Below, in pieces: positions 24,593-33,341 of a DNA stretch of 64,000 nucleotides. The DNA is from Candidatus Melainabacteria bacterium (GTDB lineage Bacteria; Cyanobacteriota; Vampirovibrionia; Obscuribacterales; Obscuribacteraceae): NCBI GenBank assembly GCA_003151275.1, contig PLXC01000035.1, forward strand, positions 1 through 64,000, written 5' to 3'. The translations under genes were made by a program, and so were the position numbers. The notes below the pieces were generated by a model, which saw nothing but the letters and a program-made list of their open reading frames with translations, was not told where the DNA came from and did no database searches. The number at the start of each line of letters is the position of its first letter. The first letter of the stretch is position 1.

Positions 24593-26829
24593 ACAACCTC
24601 TTCAGTAGCAGCTAAATTTTGCAAAGAAAGTATCTCTTTTGCCGTCGGCAGTACGACCTGATTATCGCTAAGTTTCCCACAGCCACGCTCGATTTGTTTC
24701 ACTACCTCTTCATCTAAGCCGTACATGTCGTAAACAAGTTTATCTATCGCGTTTTGGATGCGCTTCTGGATGTCGCACTGAGACGACTTTTCCAGCGTTC
24801 TAAAAAGGCATGTCAAAGCAGAAATTTGCTCTTCAACGGTTACATTTCGGTTCGGCAACGGCATCGATTCGAGCGTTTCAATGTCAACCTGTGCCAATGC
24901 TCGCCCTTGCTCCCTGGTTTTAAGTCGATACAGGTATAACCAAAAGCTTGAATTCAGCAAGCCGTCGATAAAGTGCAAACTGTGATTTGAAGCAAGTCGC
25001 GGGCTAAGACTATGGACATTATTCAAGTGATACAACCCGGAATCGTCATAGGCGGAAATCAGTCGATCGCCGGTTTGTCTAATTAGCAGCTTGGGATTTT
25101 CAATCACCTGCGAGTCAAATCCACCTTTGTACAAAAGGCTGCCATCAACGTGAAGCCATACACCATTCCATGTCACCACATGCGGTTGCACCGATGAACC
25201 TGACTTAATCCCTCGTCGCCAGTTGACTCCCAGAGGTTCACTGGCAACGATCGAGCTTTGTCCACTCAGAGCTCGGATGCCGGTGCGTCCTTGAAACTCT
25301 GTCGAAAGTGGACTGAGACTGTCGATTAGTCCACACAATTTTTCATCGATGGAATTGAACACCAATCGAAAGCGACTCTGATCACGAGAAACCAAAGCTG
25401 ATTTAGGAAGGCTGTAAAGCAGCGATTCGCCTTCAAGATGAGAATAGAGTTTCACTGAATAGTCGATTTCGTTAACGGCGGTCCGCTTGTAACTCGCAAC
25501 ACACCACCTTCCCACGACGGCACCGGGCACGGTATCGGACGGAAGCTCGGCAAATGAATGTAAGCGAGATTTGGCTAACAGCATTTGCCTCAACTTCTTG
25601 TAGTATCCGCCAGTTAAGAAACCGTCAGGTATGAGCAGGGTTGCTGTTCCTTCAATGCTTGCAAAACGCAAGGCGATTTCCTGAAAGATTGAGTGAATGC
25701 GGATCTTGTATTCTGCCGAGTTCGGATATTTTCGACGAAAGTAAGCGGTGGCACTATCAATAAGCTTAGGTTGATTCCTTGCACCGAAACTGAGATAGGG
25801 TGGATTGGTAATCACGAGCATGAATTGCGTGGGTCTAGAAAACCATTCATCTGCGTTCGAATCCGATTCCTCTGGTGCTGCATACAACGTGTCAACGTTT
25901 TTAATATGCAAACGCAAGTTATCCAACAGCCGCAGCATGTGCGACTTTCGCGCAGCAGCCTCCAGCTCCAACCAACTATCCACCAATGCCAGCATGATAC
26001 TTACCCGGGCTAACGATGCCGCCCGTCCGTCTATCTCTAGTCCATATAAACATGCACCGATCGTACTAATCAGCAGCTTGTGATTGCCGCTCAAGCTGTG
26101 CCTTCGGATCAATCTAATGGCTCCTAGCAAAAAATTACCGGTGCCGCAAGAAGGGTCCAGAATATTAAGGGAAACTGAAGGGAGTCCGTTCTCCAGCTCT
26201 GCGAGCGGATCCCCATGATGTTGTGCAAAGGATTTAAGGGCAATAATGAACTTATCTTCTTCTGCTCCGACCGCCCGCTCAAAACAATAATCAACTATCT
26301 GGGGAGGCGTATAAAACTGCCCTGCTAGACGTCGTTTATCCTTCTGCTGTATATGAGTTGGAATATCAAAATTTCCTTCAACATCTATGTAAAGCGGAAA
26401 TTTATGAATATGCTCGTATAAAGAACCTAAGAGTTCGATTTGCGGAAGACAACCATCCAGCAGCGCCAGAGTGCTCTCGTAGAAACCTTTGAAGGTCTGA
26501 TCGGGGAGATCATTGGCGAAAGGATATTCGCCTGATGTCGTAAGCGCTTCAGACAAGTTGTTTGCAACGCATTCCAAATCCGACTGAATAGACGCGCTGT
26601 ATGCAGACGAACCATATGTGGTGACAAGCCACAAACAAATGGCGCGGAAAGCATATTCTTCTGATAGTTCGCAGACATGATCCGCATGACGAATATCTTC
26701 TCGCAGGCACGATCGATTGCTGCCGTAACAAAGTATTACATCAGTCGCAGTCAGCCTCAGCTGCCTGAAGATACTGGAAAGTTTTTTTTCAGGGCCTTGG
26801 CGCGCGGTTGAGCTTTTCACTCTGATCAT
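24580..26829 (-). CDS. solitary adenine-N6 DNA methyltransferase (Eco57I/TaqI type)
   Basis: 749 residues. The SAM-binding motif is ILDPSCGTGNFLLGAI, preceded by the usual RLAGQFYTPPQIVDYCF; the catalytic motif is LVITNPPYLSFG. The last 250 residues resemble a TaqI-like target-recognition domain (TGIRALSGQS, KLLIRQTGDRLISAY, HFIDGLLNSSFWLYLYR, LESMPLPNR). It methylates adenine in a specific DNA sequence. The 160-residue N-terminus shows no obvious PD-(D/E)XK nuclease and no restriction gene is adjacent, so it is either an orphan methylase or part of an unrecognised system. A palindromic site lies 136 bases upstream. Far too short for BREX PglX. Confidence 0.85.
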   Translation of the reverse strand: MIRVKSSTARQGPEKKLSSIFRQLRLTATDVILCYGSNRSCLREDIRHADHVCELSEEYAFRAICLWLVTTYGSSAYSASIQSDLECVANNLSEALTTSGEYPFANDLPDQTFKGFYESTLALLDGCLPQIELLGSLYEHIHKFPLYIDVEGNFDIPTHIQQKDKRRLAGQFYTPPQIVDYCFERAVGAEEDKFIIALKSFAQHHGDPLAELENGLPSVSLNILDPSCGTGNFLLGAIRLIRRHSLSGNHKLLISTIGACLYGLEIDGRAASLARVSIMLALVDSWLELEAAARKSHMLRLLDNLRLHIKNVDTLYAAPEESDSNADEWFSRPTQFMLVITNPPYLSFGARNQPKLIDSATAYFRRKYPNSAEYKIRIHSIFQEIALRFASIEGTATLLIPDGFLTGGYYKKLRQMLLAKSRLHSFAELPSDTVPGAVVGRWCVASYKRTAVNEIDYSVKLYSHLEGESLLYSLPKSALVSRDQSRFRLVFNSIDEKLCGLIDSLSPLSTEFQGRTGIRALSGQSSIVASEPLGVNWRRGIKSGSSVQPHVVTWNGVWLHVDGSLLYKGGFDSQVIENPKLLIRQTGDRLISAYDDSGLYHLNNVHSLSPRLASNHSLHFIDGLLNSSFWLYLYRLKTREQGRALAQVDIETLESMPLPNRNVTVEEQISALTCLFRTLEKSSQCDIQKRIQNAIDKLVYDMYGLDEEVVKQIERGCGKLSDNQVVLPTAKEILSLQNLAATEEVVCHS

Positions 26830-26964
26830 TATTCCATGTAGCGCAAGGCCGCAGCTTTACGGGCATTCAACTTTTTGGAAAGCTCACAGCAAACCATTGC
26901 AACATCAGCATTGAACCATTTGAGTTCAGAATACAAGTTGGTGCCGTTAAACTGCGGTATTAAA

Positions 26965-26996
26965 TTATCTACAGCTGTAGAAAAGCCTGTAGATAA
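26965..26996. promoter_or_regulatory. composite palindromic operator between methylase and rsmI
   Basis: TTATCTACAG and CTGTAGATAA are perfect 10-base arms separated by 12 bases; the inner half of the left arm also forms the perfect 14-base palindrome TCTACAGCTGTAGA. Three CTGTAG/CTACAG boxes thus lie in 24 bases. It sits 136 bases before the methyltransferase start and 110 before rsmI, so it could control either. No regulator gene is next to it. Confidence 0.55.
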
Positions 26997-27105
26997 CATA
27001 TGTCAGTTCAGCCGAAACTCTAAATCCATTTGCTAGCTTAAACGGTGAAATCGTATATATTTGGTGTTTTGAAAGGCAGTCATGATGATGACAACGGACG
27101 GATAG

Positions 27106-27978
27106 ATGTCAGGAACCCTGTTCATAGTTGCTACTCCAATTGGCAACCTCGATGACTTAACAATAAGAACGCGCAGTGCAATCGAAAGCTCCAAATTCGT
27201 ACTGGCTGAAGACACACGTGTCACGATCAAACTGCTTAATCATCTTGGTCTAAAAAAACAGATGATTAGTTGCCACGAGCACAACGAAGGCGACCGGTTA
27301 GAAGCGCTGGGACAGGCGGCAGTGGAAGGACATTCAATTGCGCTGATTTCCGATGCCGGCACGCCTTTGATATCTGATCCAGGTTATCAAATTGTGCGTG
27401 AAGCTATCGCTTTGGGAATGACCGTGATACCACTTCCCGGCCCCAGCGCGTTCCTATTGGCACTGGTTGGCAGTGGATTGCCATGCGATAAATTCGTTTT
27501 TGAGGGATTCTTGCCAGACAAACTGTCAGCACAGAAAGCTCGTCTAGAAGACTTGAGAACGGAAAGTCGCACTCTTGTATTTTATGTATCGCCGCACAAA
27601 CTCGTAAAAAATTTGACAGCGTTGTCGGAAGTTTTTGGAGACCGCCAAATTTGCCTGGCAAGAGAACTTACTAAATTGCATGAAGAGTTTGTGCGTGGCA
27701 CAATTTCCTTCATGCTCAAGAAATATGCAACTGAGGAAATCCGAGGCGAGTTCGTTTTAGTGGTGGCGGGACTGCCAACTAACGACGAATCTGTACAAGT
27801 GACTGAAGATGAAGTGCGAGTAGCAATTCGCGCCGAGTTCAATGCGGGACGATCAGTAAAGGACGTATCCGCTCTTCTCGCAGATCAATTTCGCTGGAAG
27901 AAATCTGATGTTTATCGATTGGCGTTGGACGAGCAAGAAAAAGAATCCGTTCGCGCTGAGAATCAAATTACTTCCTGA
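27106..27978 (+). CDS. rsmI: 16S rRNA (cytidine-1402 2'-O) methyltransferase
   Basis: 290 residues with the full RsmI signature set: LFIVATPIGNLDDLTIRT (start), VLAEDTRVTIKLLNHL, HEHNEGDRLEAL, ALISDAGTPLISDPGYQIV, LPGPSAFLLALVGSGL and the FEGFLPDK block. SAM-dependent 2'-O methylation of C1402 in the ribosomal P site. The last 60 residues are the usual helical C-terminal domain. It diverges from the methyltransferase operon, and its 3' end overlaps the convergent TPR gene by 11 bases. Confidence 0.93.
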   Translation: MSGTLFIVATPIGNLDDLTIRTRSAIESSKFVLAEDTRVTIKLLNHLGLKKQMISCHEHNEGDRLEALGQAAVEGHSIALISDAGTPLISDPGYQIVREAIALGMTVIPLPGPSAFLLALVGSGLPCDKFVFEGFLPDKLSAQKARLEDLRTESRTLVFYVSPHKLVKNLTALSEVFGDRQICLARELTKLHEEFVRGTISFMLKKYATEEIRGEFVLVVAGLPTNDESVQVTEDEVRVAIRAEFNAGRSVKDVSALLADQFRWKKSDVYRLALDEQEKESVRAENQITS

Positions 27979-28942
27979 GGAACGTTCCGCGCACATCTAG
28001 GTCCGCCCCAAATCTACTTGGCGCAGAGCTAGGTGGTTTAGTAGTTCGGTAAATGAATTTACCCGGAGAGGTGTGGGCATCAATCGAGAGTGCTTCCGGG
28101 GTGGCGACGAGTTCTTCAGGAGGCTGCTCTTTCTTTGGAGTGCCGGTTGGATCTCCATACTGTCGCGTGTACAACGATGTTCCGGAGGCTTGAAGAACTG
28201 GAGTGCCCGGCAGCGACTTGGTGCTAGTGAATTGATAAATCAAGTCATGAGCGTCATTTTGAAAGAGACGCTGCCGCTCTGACTGACGTTTTTCGTACAG
28301 TCCGCTACTGAAGCGATTCTGAGCCGCGGCACCACTGGCGGTGCTGCTGTTTTGTTCAGCGATATCACTCTGAGTCTGGATTCTCTTAAAGGTTTCTTTT
28401 AAAGCTGGATTCGCGGCGGAAGCTTTCTGCATCGCTCGATTCCTTTGGGCGTCGAAGTAAGCATGAGCTTGAGCGGCAAAGGGGTTATCAGAAGTGTCAC
28501 CAGTTTGCTTTTCGATATGCTCAAAAGTGCTCAACATCGGCACGGCTACCTCTGTTGGCTTCGTAAATTCTGGCCACGTGTTCTCCATCCTTTCAAGAGC
28601 CACCAAGCAGTATGTATGCAGCTGACCCTCAGGTGCTAATTCAAACCCTTTTTTAAACTCCGCATAGGCCGCGGTGGTTTGCTTGAGCTGCAAAAAAGTG
28701 TGTCCGAGATAGTAATGAGCTAGCGCACCGTTCGGCGAGGTATTAACTTCAATTTTCAAATTCGCTGCCGCGACGGGATAATTTCCGCTGTTGTAAGCAG
28801 CGATGCCGTTCTGAAGATAACTTGAAGAGGAAAGGGCAAAACATCCTGATGCCTGCGTAAGCGTCAAAGCAAGTATTGCAGACTGCAGGATGTATTTTAA
28901 GTGGATCCGATTTAGTGTTGGCGACATAATTTCCATCAACAA
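27968..28942 (-). CDS. exported TPR protein
   Basis: 324 residues. The start looks like a signal peptide (LQSAILALTLTQASGCFALS, with a possible lipobox Cys). Two TPR units follow at about 40-115 (NGIAAYNSGNYPVAAANLKI, HYYLGHTFLQLKQTTAAYAE). The rest is low-complexity Ala/Gln/Ser/Pro-rich and probably unstructured. Its last 11 bases overlap rsmI on the other strand. Likely an envelope protein with a binding role. Confidence 0.65.
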   Translation of the reverse strand: MLMEIMSPTLNRIHLKYILQSAILALTLTQASGCFALSSSSYLQNGIAAYNSGNYPVAAANLKIEVNTSPNGALAHYYLGHTFLQLKQTTAAYAEFKKGFELAPEGQLHTYCLVALERMENTWPEFTKPTEVAVPMLSTFEHIEKQTGDTSDNPFAAQAHAYFDAQRNRAMQKASAANPALKETFKRIQTQSDIAEQNSSTASGAAAQNRFSSGLYEKRQSERQRLFQNDAHDLIYQFTSTKSLPGTPVLQASGTSLYTRQYGDPTGTPKKEQPPEELVATPEALSIDAHTSPGKFIYRTTKPPSSAPSRFGADLDVRGTFLRK

Positions 28943-29324
28943 CTTTGGGCAGCTTTTTTGCAGCTTGCTCCTGAACTGTGATCTTAGGCCTTAGGTAGAC
29001 AGTTGTCCCTGCTTTCTTGAAAGCGTCTAAGTGCCGCCTATCACTCTAACTGTATCATTCTGACTAGCAATCCATCCATTCGCTTAACATGTGGACGACC
29101 AGATTTGCAAAGTGTTCCAGGACAAATATCTAACGTCGATAAGATCAAAACAAGCTTTCTCTAGAGTACTTTTGGACATTTCCGGAGCTATGTGAAGGCA
29201 ACAGGAATGACACTATCGCAAAACATCCCACTTATGTTTTCAATGCATGCTGTCGATTTATTAAACGGCGACAATCACAGGCATGACCCAGCCATGCAGA
29301 ATGGACAACACAAATGACACCAGG
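28943..29324. other. gene-free stretch
   Basis: About 380 bases without a supported gene. A 36-codon plus-strand frame from about 29208 lacks a ribosome site. No hairpin or repeat stands out. It probably carries the promoter for the TPR gene to its left. Confidence 0.35.
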
Positions 29325-30587
29325 CTACTCGGATTCAGTTGCTTCGGAATTGGCACTGCGTTGTGGTGCGTTCGCAACGATGATTTCATCGATAAGAGTT
29401 TGAATAGTGGTGCGTAATTGATCGGCAAGAAGATGACGAACAGGATGAGGGTTTGCGCGAAACTCAGCGACATATTTTGCTAAATCTATCGGTTCCCCGA
29501 TACGCACAAAAACATTCCGAGCCGCGACCTGGCGTGGACGTTTGATGCCAAAGATTTCGCGTTCAAGTTTTTTCACGACTTCCGCCAGGCGTTCCGATGA
29601 AGGATCGAGATCGACGTAATCGGGTTGCCAACTTACCATGTGAGCAACTTCGTTCAAGGAAGCTAGATCTTTGCGAAGCTCGGATTGTTGTTCAGCAGCG
29701 TGACCTTTTATCTTTCCTCGCAACTCAGACTCGAGCTTCCAGGCTCGATCAATGGTCCTAGCTTGACTCGCTTTAGAGTCACGGACAACATCAGTGGAAT
29801 ATTTGTGCTCCACCTCTTCAAGTAAGGCGTGTCGCACAAAAGTCATTTTCTCTTTCAACTGAAGAAGACGATCGGTGTCAGATTGCAAATCGTGCGCAAC
29901 TGCTTCACGCTGCACCACTTCTGAAAGAAGATGATTTAAACGTTTGCGCAAAGTAGCCCCAGACATATCTTGCTTGAGTCGTTGCTCCATCTTTTGCACA
30001 CGTTTTTCTAAGACTTCCCTGACTGGTTTGCGGTATTTGTATTTAATCGCCATCGGAACAATATAAGCATTCCATTCGGCTTCTCCCTTATCGATAATTG
30101 CCTGAATTCCAATATCGATGGCACCACTGTGGAATGGCTGCACAGAATCGTTCAAGTAATAAATCTCTCCCTCTGGAAAGATAACGAGCACGTCTTTTCC
30201 ATTCTCAACTACATCCTCGGCATATTTTTTCGCCGCCACATCATGACCACCACGCTCAACTGAAAATACGTTGATACGTTGCAAGATCCAGCCTGCCAAT
30301 CCTAAGTATTCATCGAACGCTTCACGATTGCCCATGAAAATAAATCGTCGCCCGCACAATCGGGAAAGTTCAATGCAAATCCTCGGATCAACTTCGTCGG
30401 CGTGATTCGGTGTGAGAATAATTCCCATTCCTACAGGCAAGTTACGAAGAATATCGAGATCGCGATCGTCTATTCGCAGTTGATTTCTAAAACCAAGCGT
30501 AAGCTTCTGGAACGTTTGGACAAGCCAAAGAAACCAACGAGATCGGATAGCTGGTAGGAACACGTGTGTTTTTTCAGACGTAGTCAT
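29325..30587 (-). CDS. PlsC-type lysophospholipid acyltransferase
   Basis: 420 residues. Acyltransferase motifs are in order: LTPNHADEVDPRI (HX4D catalytic site, near 60), RRFIFMGNREAF, INVFSVERGGHDV and VIFPEGEIYYLND. Residues about 205-335 form a long charged helical insert, probably coiled coil, that ordinary PlsC lacks, and GEPIDLAKY closes the domain. It should transfer an acyl group to lysophosphatidic acid or a related lipid at the inner membrane. There is only weak hydrophobicity at the N-terminus, so it is likely peripheral. Confidence 0.8.
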   Translation of the reverse strand: MTTSEKTHVFLPAIRSRWFLWLVQTFQKLTLGFRNQLRIDDRDLDILRNLPVGMGIILTPNHADEVDPRICIELSRLCGRRFIFMGNREAFDEYLGLAGWILQRINVFSVERGGHDVAAKKYAEDVVENGKDVLVIFPEGEIYYLNDSVQPFHSGAIDIGIQAIIDKGEAEWNAYIVPMAIKYKYRKPVREVLEKRVQKMEQRLKQDMSGATLRKRLNHLLSEVVQREAVAHDLQSDTDRLLQLKEKMTFVRHALLEEVEHKYSTDVVRDSKASQARTIDRAWKLESELRGKIKGHAAEQQSELRKDLASLNEVAHMVSWQPDYVDLDPSSERLAEVVKKLEREIFGIKRPRQVAARNVFVRIGEPIDLAKYVAEFRANPHPVRHLLADQLRTTIQTLIDEIIVANAPQRSANSEATESE

Positions 30588-30637
30588 TAGCCCGTTTCCA
30601 ATGCGATTATTTTTTCCAGTTTTTGTTCAATCTATAT

Positions 30638-30661
30638 GCCGGCACAGGATGCCGGCGCTCC
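30638..30661. repeat. hairpin repeat with GCGCTCC tail
   Basis: GCCGGC-ACAGGAT-GCCGGC forms a 6-bp GC hairpin and runs directly into GCTCC. It is flanked by two copies of TTGTTCAA(T)TCTATATG about 70 bases apart. Same family as the element at 33272; intergenic, between the acyltransferase and a TPR/TonB_C gene. Confidence 0.6.
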
Positions 30662-30731
30662 CAAGTTTCAAGCAGGTTTCAAGCTCTTGTTCAATTCTAT
30701 ATGGAGATCAAAGAAAGCTGGTCCCAGGTTC

Positions 30732-31841
30732 TCAAAGACGCGGGATAAAGCGCATCAGATTAAGCCCAGTGTTGATAGTGCTGCTCCAATGAATATTGGG
30801 TAAAGTCCTGGATGGAGCCGCTGTAGGCGCAGGAGCAGGAGCAGGCGCTGTGTCAGGAGCTGAAGTCGAATCTACTTGAGCCGTCGATTGCAAAGGCGGA
30901 TCGAGCACCACAAAAACGTCAAAATCTGGAGGTGAGCCGGCAGGAGGTTGTTGAAATGGTGCCGCGCTCTTGGCTGCTTCCACCGCGGCATTGTCGGCGG
31001 TGGCAACACCCGCGTTGTTAACCCTTACATCAGTGATCTGACCGCTGCGATGCAACTTAAACAAAACCACGATGGATGGGTAGATCCCTGATGGCGCTTG
31101 CCAATGTTGCCGAATGCTTGATTGAAGGTCAGCCACATACTGGGTGTAGTCGATATTCGGCGCCCACTCATCAAACGCTGAGACAGAATCGGCGATTGAA
31201 TTGAGCTTAAGAAGTGCTTCGTCAGCCTCGCGATATTGCTTAAGATTACGGTAAGCGGCGGCTTGAATGGTGTACGCCTCGCGCAATTTTGGTTTGAGTT
31301 CTGTCGCTAAAGCAGCATCAACAATCGCATCGTGATAATGACCGGTTGAATTTAAAATTGCTGCACGAGTGCAAAACGCCTCAGCATAATCTGGGTTTAA
31401 CTTTATTGCGTATCTAACATCCTCAAGAGCCTCATCATTTTTCTCTAACTGCCACTCTACTCGAGCGCGGCGGTTATACGGCTCAGGATTCTTCGGGTCG
31501 GCGTCGGCTGCGCGAGTGAAAAAATTCAGTGCATCGCTGTACGCACCATGACGTGAGAAATACTTACCGCGATCTAGCGCAGAACTTGTCCCGGTTGGCT
31601 TGCTGGCTGTATTAGGTGCACTCGGTCCGCGTTTAATTCGAAGCGTTTGATCGGCTTGAGGACTGGAAAGTGTGGAGTCGGTTGAGCCCTGCTTGCGAGC
31701 AGGTCGAGTTTGCGAGTTGGCATCGCCTGAAGGTTTGCTTTGAGCCGTTGCCGAATGAGCCGATAAAGTCGGCAACAACAAGAGAACAAAGAGCATTTTG
31801 ATTGGATAGGCTATTCGCATGGCTGTGATCATATACTCCAA
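30732..31841 (-). CDS. secreted TPR protein with TonB_C-like domain
   Basis: 369 residues with a signal peptide (IKMLFVLLLLPTLSAHSA region) and a Ser/Thr/Arg linker. Three TPR units follow at about 90-210 (HGAYSDALNFFTRAADADPK, NDEALEDVRYAIKLNPDYA). A TonB_C-type domain comes next (YTQYVADLQSSIRQHWQ, IVVLFKLHRSGQITDVRVNN), then a Pro/Ala-rich tail. The TonB_C fold in such proteins has no known partner. This arrangement recurs in the window and is probably a lineage-specific envelope family. Confidence 0.7.
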   Translation of the reverse strand: MEYMITAMRIAYPIKMLFVLLLLPTLSAHSATAQSKPSGDANSQTRPARKQGSTDSTLSSPQADQTLRIKRGPSAPNTASKPTGTSSALDRGKYFSRHGAYSDALNFFTRAADADPKNPEPYNRRARVEWQLEKNDEALEDVRYAIKLNPDYAEAFCTRAAILNSTGHYHDAIVDAALATELKPKLREAYTIQAAAYRNLKQYREADEALLKLNSIADSVSAFDEWAPNIDYTQYVADLQSSIRQHWQAPSGIYPSIVVLFKLHRSGQITDVRVNNAGVATADNAAVEAAKSAAPFQQPPAGSPPDFDVFVVLDPPLQSTAQVDSTSAPDTAPAPAPAPTAAPSRTLPNIHWSSTINTGLNLMRFIPRL

Positions 31842-31889
31842 ACAATTTGAAAGTATGAAAAAAAGCTCCGAGAACTGCCATTCACCAGG

Positions 31890-33236
31890 TTATTTTACTA
31901 AAGTCTCCCGATCTCCGTGGATAGTTTTGGAATCGAAAGCAGCGGTGATTGCGGGAATTTCTTGAATATGCGCGGTCTCATAATCATTTTGTTTCCTATG
32001 CGTACCACGAGGAAACTCCAAATCCGAATTGCCATTGAGCGAAGAGTACGCCTCTAAAATCGCATCGTTAAACCTTGGATTGTTGCCTTCAACTAATCTT
32101 GCTTCGATGCGGTGATTGGCCCAAACGGTGATATGAATCCGATTCCTACCGGCTGGATTGCCGTGATTAGGCATCGTCTTGGCAAGCTCCGTGCATACCA
32201 AGTCATTTACATGTTGATACCACCTGTCCCAAAGCAAAGACTCGTCAATGGGGTCCGATAATTGAGGCTTAAGTTGCGGCTGAGGTGGACGTTTAGAGGC
32301 GAATTCAAAATCAATTTTTTTGATGCGCTTTTTCTTATCCAGCAACACTTGAGATCTATTCGGGATTTTACGACTATCGACGAGCGGTATTTCTTGAATT
32401 CTGTCTAGAGTATGAGAATTGTCGGGCAATGGTTGGGTCAACGCACTTGCTGCACTTGCTGCTTCAGGTGCGGGGTGGATTAAAACACGCTCAGGATGGG
32501 ATTGAACTGGTATTGCGCGAGAGACCTCAATAAATTGTCTGCGTGGACGGTCATCCGAATCGGCTGTTAATCGCACCGGAGGTTGATCGCTGGCAAGGTC
32601 TGGTCGTTTAGGCGCGACAATTTCGGCTCGCTGAGGCAAAGCACCATCAGATCGCTGAGGTCGTCCGCTCTGATCGACAAGTCGTGGTTTCTGATCACTT
32701 AAATCTTCGCGCAACGGACGGCGATCGCTTTCCTTTGCCGTTCTTAATGGCATTCGCTCCAAGCTGACGTCGTCGCGAAATCGGGCACCGTTAATTTCTG
32801 CTTGTGATAAAGGTGACGCCACAGAAGGCGTTATTTCATTCTGCTTGTATTGAACTATGCGCATTATTGCGGAATAGTTTGGAATAGCCGCACGCATATT
32901 GCTTTGAGGAGGGGTTGCCGCACCGTCGCCGTGTCCATGCGGCGGCGGATTTCTCGAATCTTGAACACCACTGTGAAGCGGTGCAGTCAATGATGACCTC
33001 TGCACACCACCTTGAAGCGGTGCGCTCAACGTTCGGTCAACCGCACCCCGCAATGGGCTGTTCGGCGAAGAGTCTTGGATTTTCCCTTCGAGCGTTTCGG
33101 CCAAACAAGCTGTAGTGCCTACAAACATAGTGGCAAGGAGGATGAGGAATTTGAGGCGCAGCTTAACTATCATTCGGACCGGGTCCATTTCGCAACGGAA
33201 AGAGACTAAGCTGACAGTTGGAGCGCCCTTTGTCAA
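31890..33236 (-). CDS. secreted low-complexity protein with TonB_C-like end
   Basis: 448 residues; a start at the second Met (residue 17) or third (22) is likely. Signal peptide FLILLATMFVGTTACLAE. Residues 58-95 hold three imperfect repeats of an APLxxGVQ unit. A long Arg/Pro/Asp-rich, probably disordered region follows (100-330), then a compact end (DRWYQHVNDLVCTELAK, HITVWANHRIEARLV) that resembles TonB_C-type domains. It is 48 bases upstream of the previous TPR/TonB_C gene on the same strand, suggesting an operon. Function unknown. Confidence 0.6.
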   Translation of the reverse strand: MTKGAPTVSLVSFRCEMDPVRMIVKLRLKFLILLATMFVGTTACLAETLEGKIQDSSPNSPLRGAVDRTLSAPLQGGVQRSSLTAPLHSGVQDSRNPPPHGHGDGAATPPQSNMRAAIPNYSAIMRIVQYKQNEITPSVASPLSQAEINGARFRDDVSLERMPLRTAKESDRRPLREDLSDQKPRLVDQSGRPQRSDGALPQRAEIVAPKRPDLASDQPPVRLTADSDDRPRRQFIEVSRAIPVQSHPERVLIHPAPEAASAASALTQPLPDNSHTLDRIQEIPLVDSRKIPNRSQVLLDKKKRIKKIDFEFASKRPPQPQLKPQLSDPIDESLLWDRWYQHVNDLVCTELAKTMPNHGNPAGRNRIHITVWANHRIEARLVEGNNPRFNDAILEAYSSLNGNSDLEFPRGTHRKQNDYETAHIQEIPAITAAFDSKTIHGDRETLVK

Positions 33237-33271
33237 GGACGAAGCGAGTTAGGACCTGGCTTCGTATCATT

Positions 33272-33307
33272 GGCGGGCAGGATGCCCGCGCTCCATGCCC
33301 GCGCTCC
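33272..33307. repeat. hairpin repeat with duplicated GCCCGCGCTCC
   Basis: GCGGGC-AGGAT-GCCCGC-GCTCC, followed after AT by a second GCCCGCGCTCC and then ATTTCG. The hairpin matches the 30638 copy in layout (arm, AGGAT loop, arm, GCTCC). The GCGCTCCATTTCG end is also shared with the hairpin at 37241. It lies between two minus-strand genes. Confidence 0.65.
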
Positions 33308-33341
33308 ATTTCGTCCGTGAATCTCTAGACTGAGCTCCCTA

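Noticed and set aside
24580..26829. BREX PglX or complete type IIG restriction enzyme
   Set aside because: Too short for PglX, none of the other brx genes are nearby, and no nuclease motif is visible in the N-terminus.
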